Assembly: GCA_049684495.1 (NCBI GenBank)
Contig: JBAVFZ010000249.1
Span: 1-16,264, forward strand
Origin: JAFGKK01 sp049684495
Lineage (GTDB): Bacteria; Chloroflexota; Anaerolineae; Anaerolineales; RBG-16-64-43
Reading direction: 5' to 3'
Length of the DNA: 16,264 nt
In this document: in pieces, positions 14,533 through 16,264 of the stretch
Layout of the letters: each line of letters opens with the position of its first letter
Numbering within the stretch: the stretch's first letter is position 1
Position numbers and translations under genes: made by a program
The notes under the pieces: generated by a model
Seen by the model: only the letters and a program-made list of their open reading frames with translations
Database searches by the model: none
Told to the model about the DNA's origin: nothing

Positions 14533-15518
14533 TCCGAGCGCTGTACCGCACGACCGAGGGAAAAATGCGGACCGATCTGGCGCCGGCGGATTTTCCCGCC
14601 GCGCTGAAGGAGCCGGGCGGCGTGCTATGGGTGGATTTCGAGGACACGCCGCCGCAGGAGGACGAACCCATCCTGATCCACACCTTCGGATTCCATCCGC
14701 TGGCGGTGGACGACGCGCTGCAGGAATCCCACGTGCCCAAAGTGGACGACTGGGATGAATACCTCTACCTCGTCCTGCACGCCATTGCCTACGGCCGCGA
14801 CGACGGCGGAAGACTGGATACGATCGAACTGGATGTGTTCCTTGGGAAAAATTACATCGTCACCCACCACGATCTACCGATCCCGGCGGTCCAGCACATC
14901 TGGGAAGCCTGCCAGCGGGACGAACGGTATCCCAGCCGGGGGACCGATCATATTCTCTACCGCATCATCGACGATATCGTGGCGGCCTACATGCCGGTGG
15001 TCGAAGAGGTCGACGAAGCAATCGAAACGCTGGAGGACCAGATCTTCGACCGGCCATCGCCCGAGAACCTTGCCGAACTGATGAAGCTCAAGCGCGCGCT
15101 ACTCCGGCTGCGGCGGATAATCGCCCCCCAGCGCGAAGTGCTCAACAAGCTTGCGCGCGACGACTACCCCGTGATCGACGCCAAGGACCGGATCTTCTTC
15201 CGCGACATCTACGACCACCTGGTGCGCCTGCACGACATCAACGAAAGCATGCGCGACCTGGTCGGCGGCGCGATGGACACCTACCTTTCGGTGATCAACA
15301 ACCGGATGAACGATATCATGAAGACCCTCACGGTGATCACCACGCTGTTCATGCCGCTTTCCTTTCTCACCGGCTTCTTCGGCATGAATTTCTTCACGCC
15401 CGTCGCGCAACCCCTGCAAAGTTGGACCACGCTGGCCGCGTTTGGATTGACGTTTGCCATCATGATCGGCATACCGGTTGGCATGATCTTCTGGTTGCGG
15501 AAAAGGGGATGGATGTAG
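14529..15518 (+). CDS. corA: CorA-type magnesium/cobalt channel
   Basis: CorA forms a homopentameric divalent-cation channel in the cytoplasmic membrane, mainly for Mg2+ entry. This protein has 329 residues. A large N-terminal cytosolic domain with the expected acidic stretches is followed by a long helix, about 185-280 (from DQIFDRPSPENLAELMKLKR onward). The first membrane helix ends with the selectivity signature GMN at 285-287, in the context FFGMNFF. A short outer loop with TPVAQPLQSW and a second membrane helix follow, ending in the basic tail LRKRGWM. GGGGAGG is 4 bases before the ATG, inside the upstream gene. The start overlaps that gene's stop. A GC-rich hairpin region follows. Confidence 0.95.
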   Translation: MIRALYRTTEGKMRTDLAPADFPAALKEPGGVLWVDFEDTPPQEDEPILIHTFGFHPLAVDDALQESHVPKVDDWDEYLYLVLHAIAYGRDDGGRLDTIELDVFLGKNYIVTHHDLPIPAVQHIWEACQRDERYPSRGTDHILYRIIDDIVAAYMPVVEEVDEAIETLEDQIFDRPSPENLAELMKLKRALLRLRRIIAPQREVLNKLARDDYPVIDAKDRIFFRDIYDHLVRLHDINESMRDLVGGAMDTYLSVINNRMNDIMKTLTVITTLFMPLSFLTGFFGMNFFTPVAQPLQSWTTLAAFGLTFAIMIGIPVGMIFWLRKRGWM

Positions 15519-15536
15519 CGGCGATTGGGCAATGGA

Positions 15537-15600
15537 CTGCCGCCGCGATTGGCGATCGTGGCTGAATTAATTTAAGGTGACGGCGGCAGACGATCGCGGC
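15537..15600. repeat. Overlapping inverted repeats after corA
   Basis: CTGCCGCC (15537-15544) pairs with GGCGGCAG (15582-15589). GCCGCGAT (15542-15549) pairs with ATCGCGGC (15593-15600), so two alternative stems are possible. GACGATCGC at 15589-15597 is the complement of the core seen at 13875-13883. The region lies between the corA stop and the next gene's -10 box. It may terminate corA transcription or be a dispersed palindrome. Confidence 0.5.
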
Positions 15601-15606
15601 TATAAT
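15577..15606 (+). promoter_or_regulatory. Probable promoter of the small membrane protein gene
   Basis: GTGACG (15577-15582) and a perfect TATAAT (15601-15606) are 18 bases apart. The -10 box ends 8 bases before the ATG at 15615, so the transcript would have almost no leader. No ribosome site is visible in those 8 bases. Confidence 0.55.
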
Positions 15607-15614
15607 AATGGCCT

Positions 15615-16106
15615 ATGCCCCTGAAACCAATTTCCGCTCCCAAACCCACTTTCCCCGCCGGGCTGTTCCTCATGGCGGGGCTCTTCGCGCTTCTCGGCTG
15701 GGGCGGCGTGGCGGCGGTGGTCACCCTCACCCTGCCGTTCCTGCTTCCGCGCTGGCTGTTCTTCTTCTCGATCTTCATCGCGTTGACCGGCACCGCGCTG
15801 CCCGCGGTGTGGTACCTCAACCGGCGCTTCACCGCGGAACGTTTCCCGGGCGAAGGCGTGCTGGTCCGGGAAGCGGTCGAAACGGCCTCGCTCGGCGTGT
15901 TCCTGATCTGGCTGCAGGCGGGACGGATGTTCACTCCCTTCCTGGGATGGATCTTTTTTGCCGCCTTCCTCGCGGTTGAGCTTTTACTGCGCGTATACGA
16001 GCATAGCCGCTGGATTCCGGCCGCGCCGGTCGAGGAGGAACCCACGATCGCGGAACTGCCCGAAGAGGATTCCATAGAGGCCGAGGAAGAACTGCCGCCG
16101 GATTGA
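15615..16106 (+). CDS. Four-helix membrane protein with acidic tail
   Basis: I do not recognise this 163-residue protein. It has about four hydrophobic helices: roughly 15-42, 46-67, 91-104 and 107-126. A basic loop NRRFTAERFPGEG lies between the second and third. A strongly acidic C-terminal tail covers about 139-163, with ten or more Glu/Asp and the pattern PEEDSIEAEEELPP. The tail probably lies in the cytosol. Base composition and codon use match its neighbours. The start ATG at 15615 gives a sensible N-terminus (MPLKPISAPKPTFPAG) and lies 8 bases past a perfect -10 box, without a ribosome site. It is downstream of corA but appears to have its own promoter. Confidence 0.75.
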   Translation: MPLKPISAPKPTFPAGLFLMAGLFALLGWGGVAAVVTLTLPFLLPRWLFFFSIFIALTGTALPAVWYLNRRFTAERFPGEGVLVREAVETASLGVFLIWLQAGRMFTPFLGWIFFAAFLAVELLLRVYEHSRWIPAAPVEEEPTIAELPEEDSIEAEEELPPD

Positions 16107-16165
16107 CGCCCCGCCACTTGCTTTTCGACAGTACCTAAATAACCGGTGTTTAGACTAAAAAAGGG

Positions 16166-16199
16166 TTGGGCGGAAAAGGGTATACCCAAATCCGCCCAA
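16166..16199 (-). terminator. Terminator-like hairpin near the right edge
   Basis: TTGGGCGGA and TCCGCCCAA form a perfect 9-bp stem. The loop contains a second small palindrome, GGGTATACCC (16178-16187). On the minus strand the stem is followed by CCC and six T, the layout of an intrinsic terminator for a gene entering from the right. On the plus strand no T-run follows, though it could still stop the small membrane protein transcript. Confidence 0.55.
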
Positions 16200-16216
16200 T
16201 GGCGGATAATTATTGT

Positions 16217-16264
16217 ATGCGACTACAAAAATTTACCGCCAACGAGAACCTTAACAGACTCATC
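16217..16264 (+). CDS. Possible start of a gene cut by the right edge
   Basis: An open frame of 16 codons begins MRLQKFTANENLNRLI and runs off the window. A GATAAT box ends 6 bases before the ATG, the same geometry as at phoU, so a leaderless gene is possible. The alternative is a minus-strand gene ending at the TAG at 16225-16223, with DESVKVLVGGKFL as its last residues. The minus-oriented terminator just beyond would fit that reading. The window does not decide between them. Confidence 0.25.
   Translation, partial: MRLQKFTANENLNRLI

Overview
The window is an ordinary-looking, GC-rich bacterial chromosomal segment with 15 well-supported protein genes. Two are of unknown function, and one runs off the left edge. 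There is no insertion sequence, integrase, phage gene, CRISPR array, tRNA or rRNA. The gene set suggests a Chloroflexota (Anaerolineae-type) genome: a COG4586/COG4587/COG3694-type ABC exporter, a DUF4349 lipoprotein, a long NfeD protease, a DUF362 protein and a pair of 387-residue GNAT-like proteins. That assignment rests on general resemblance, not on a marker gene. Six of the 15 genes start with GTG.

Left block, minus strand (1-4120): phoU, pcm, an ABC ATPase and two ABC-2 permeases lie head to tail. A good promoter sits directly in front of phoU, and the upstream gene is closed by a strong terminator, so this looks like one transcript. The ABC module is probably an exporter of unknown substrate. 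PhoU has no pst genes in view. Next, still on minus (4161-5907), are a DUF4349 lipoprotein and a calcineurin-like phosphoesterase.

Middle (5908-8979): a 447-base intergenic stretch holds a 19-bp-arm palindrome and the terminator of the next unit. That unit is a tandem duplication of two GNAT-like acyltransferase-family genes of identical length (387 aa, about 68% identical by ungapped eye alignment). Upstream of the pair is a cluster of REP-like palindromes. Upstream again is lpdA (dihydrolipoamide dehydrogenase), also on minus.

Right block, plus strand (10500-16106): this starts divergently from lpdA. A membrane ClpP-class/NfeD protease overlaps surE by 4 bases. Then come a DUF362 iron-sulfur protein, a six-helix membrane protein overlapping corA by 4 bases, and a four-helix membrane protein with an acidic tail. 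A terminator-like hairpin and an uncertain partial reading frame lie at the right edge.

Most worth a second look are the duplicated GNAT-like pair, whose downstream copy has lost a family motif, the half-ferredoxin cysteine pattern in the DUF362 protein, and the promoters whose -10 boxes abut start codons (possible leaderless mRNAs). The repeat families and the overlap of an unknown membrane protein with corA are weaker leads. I found no convincing novel multi-gene system.
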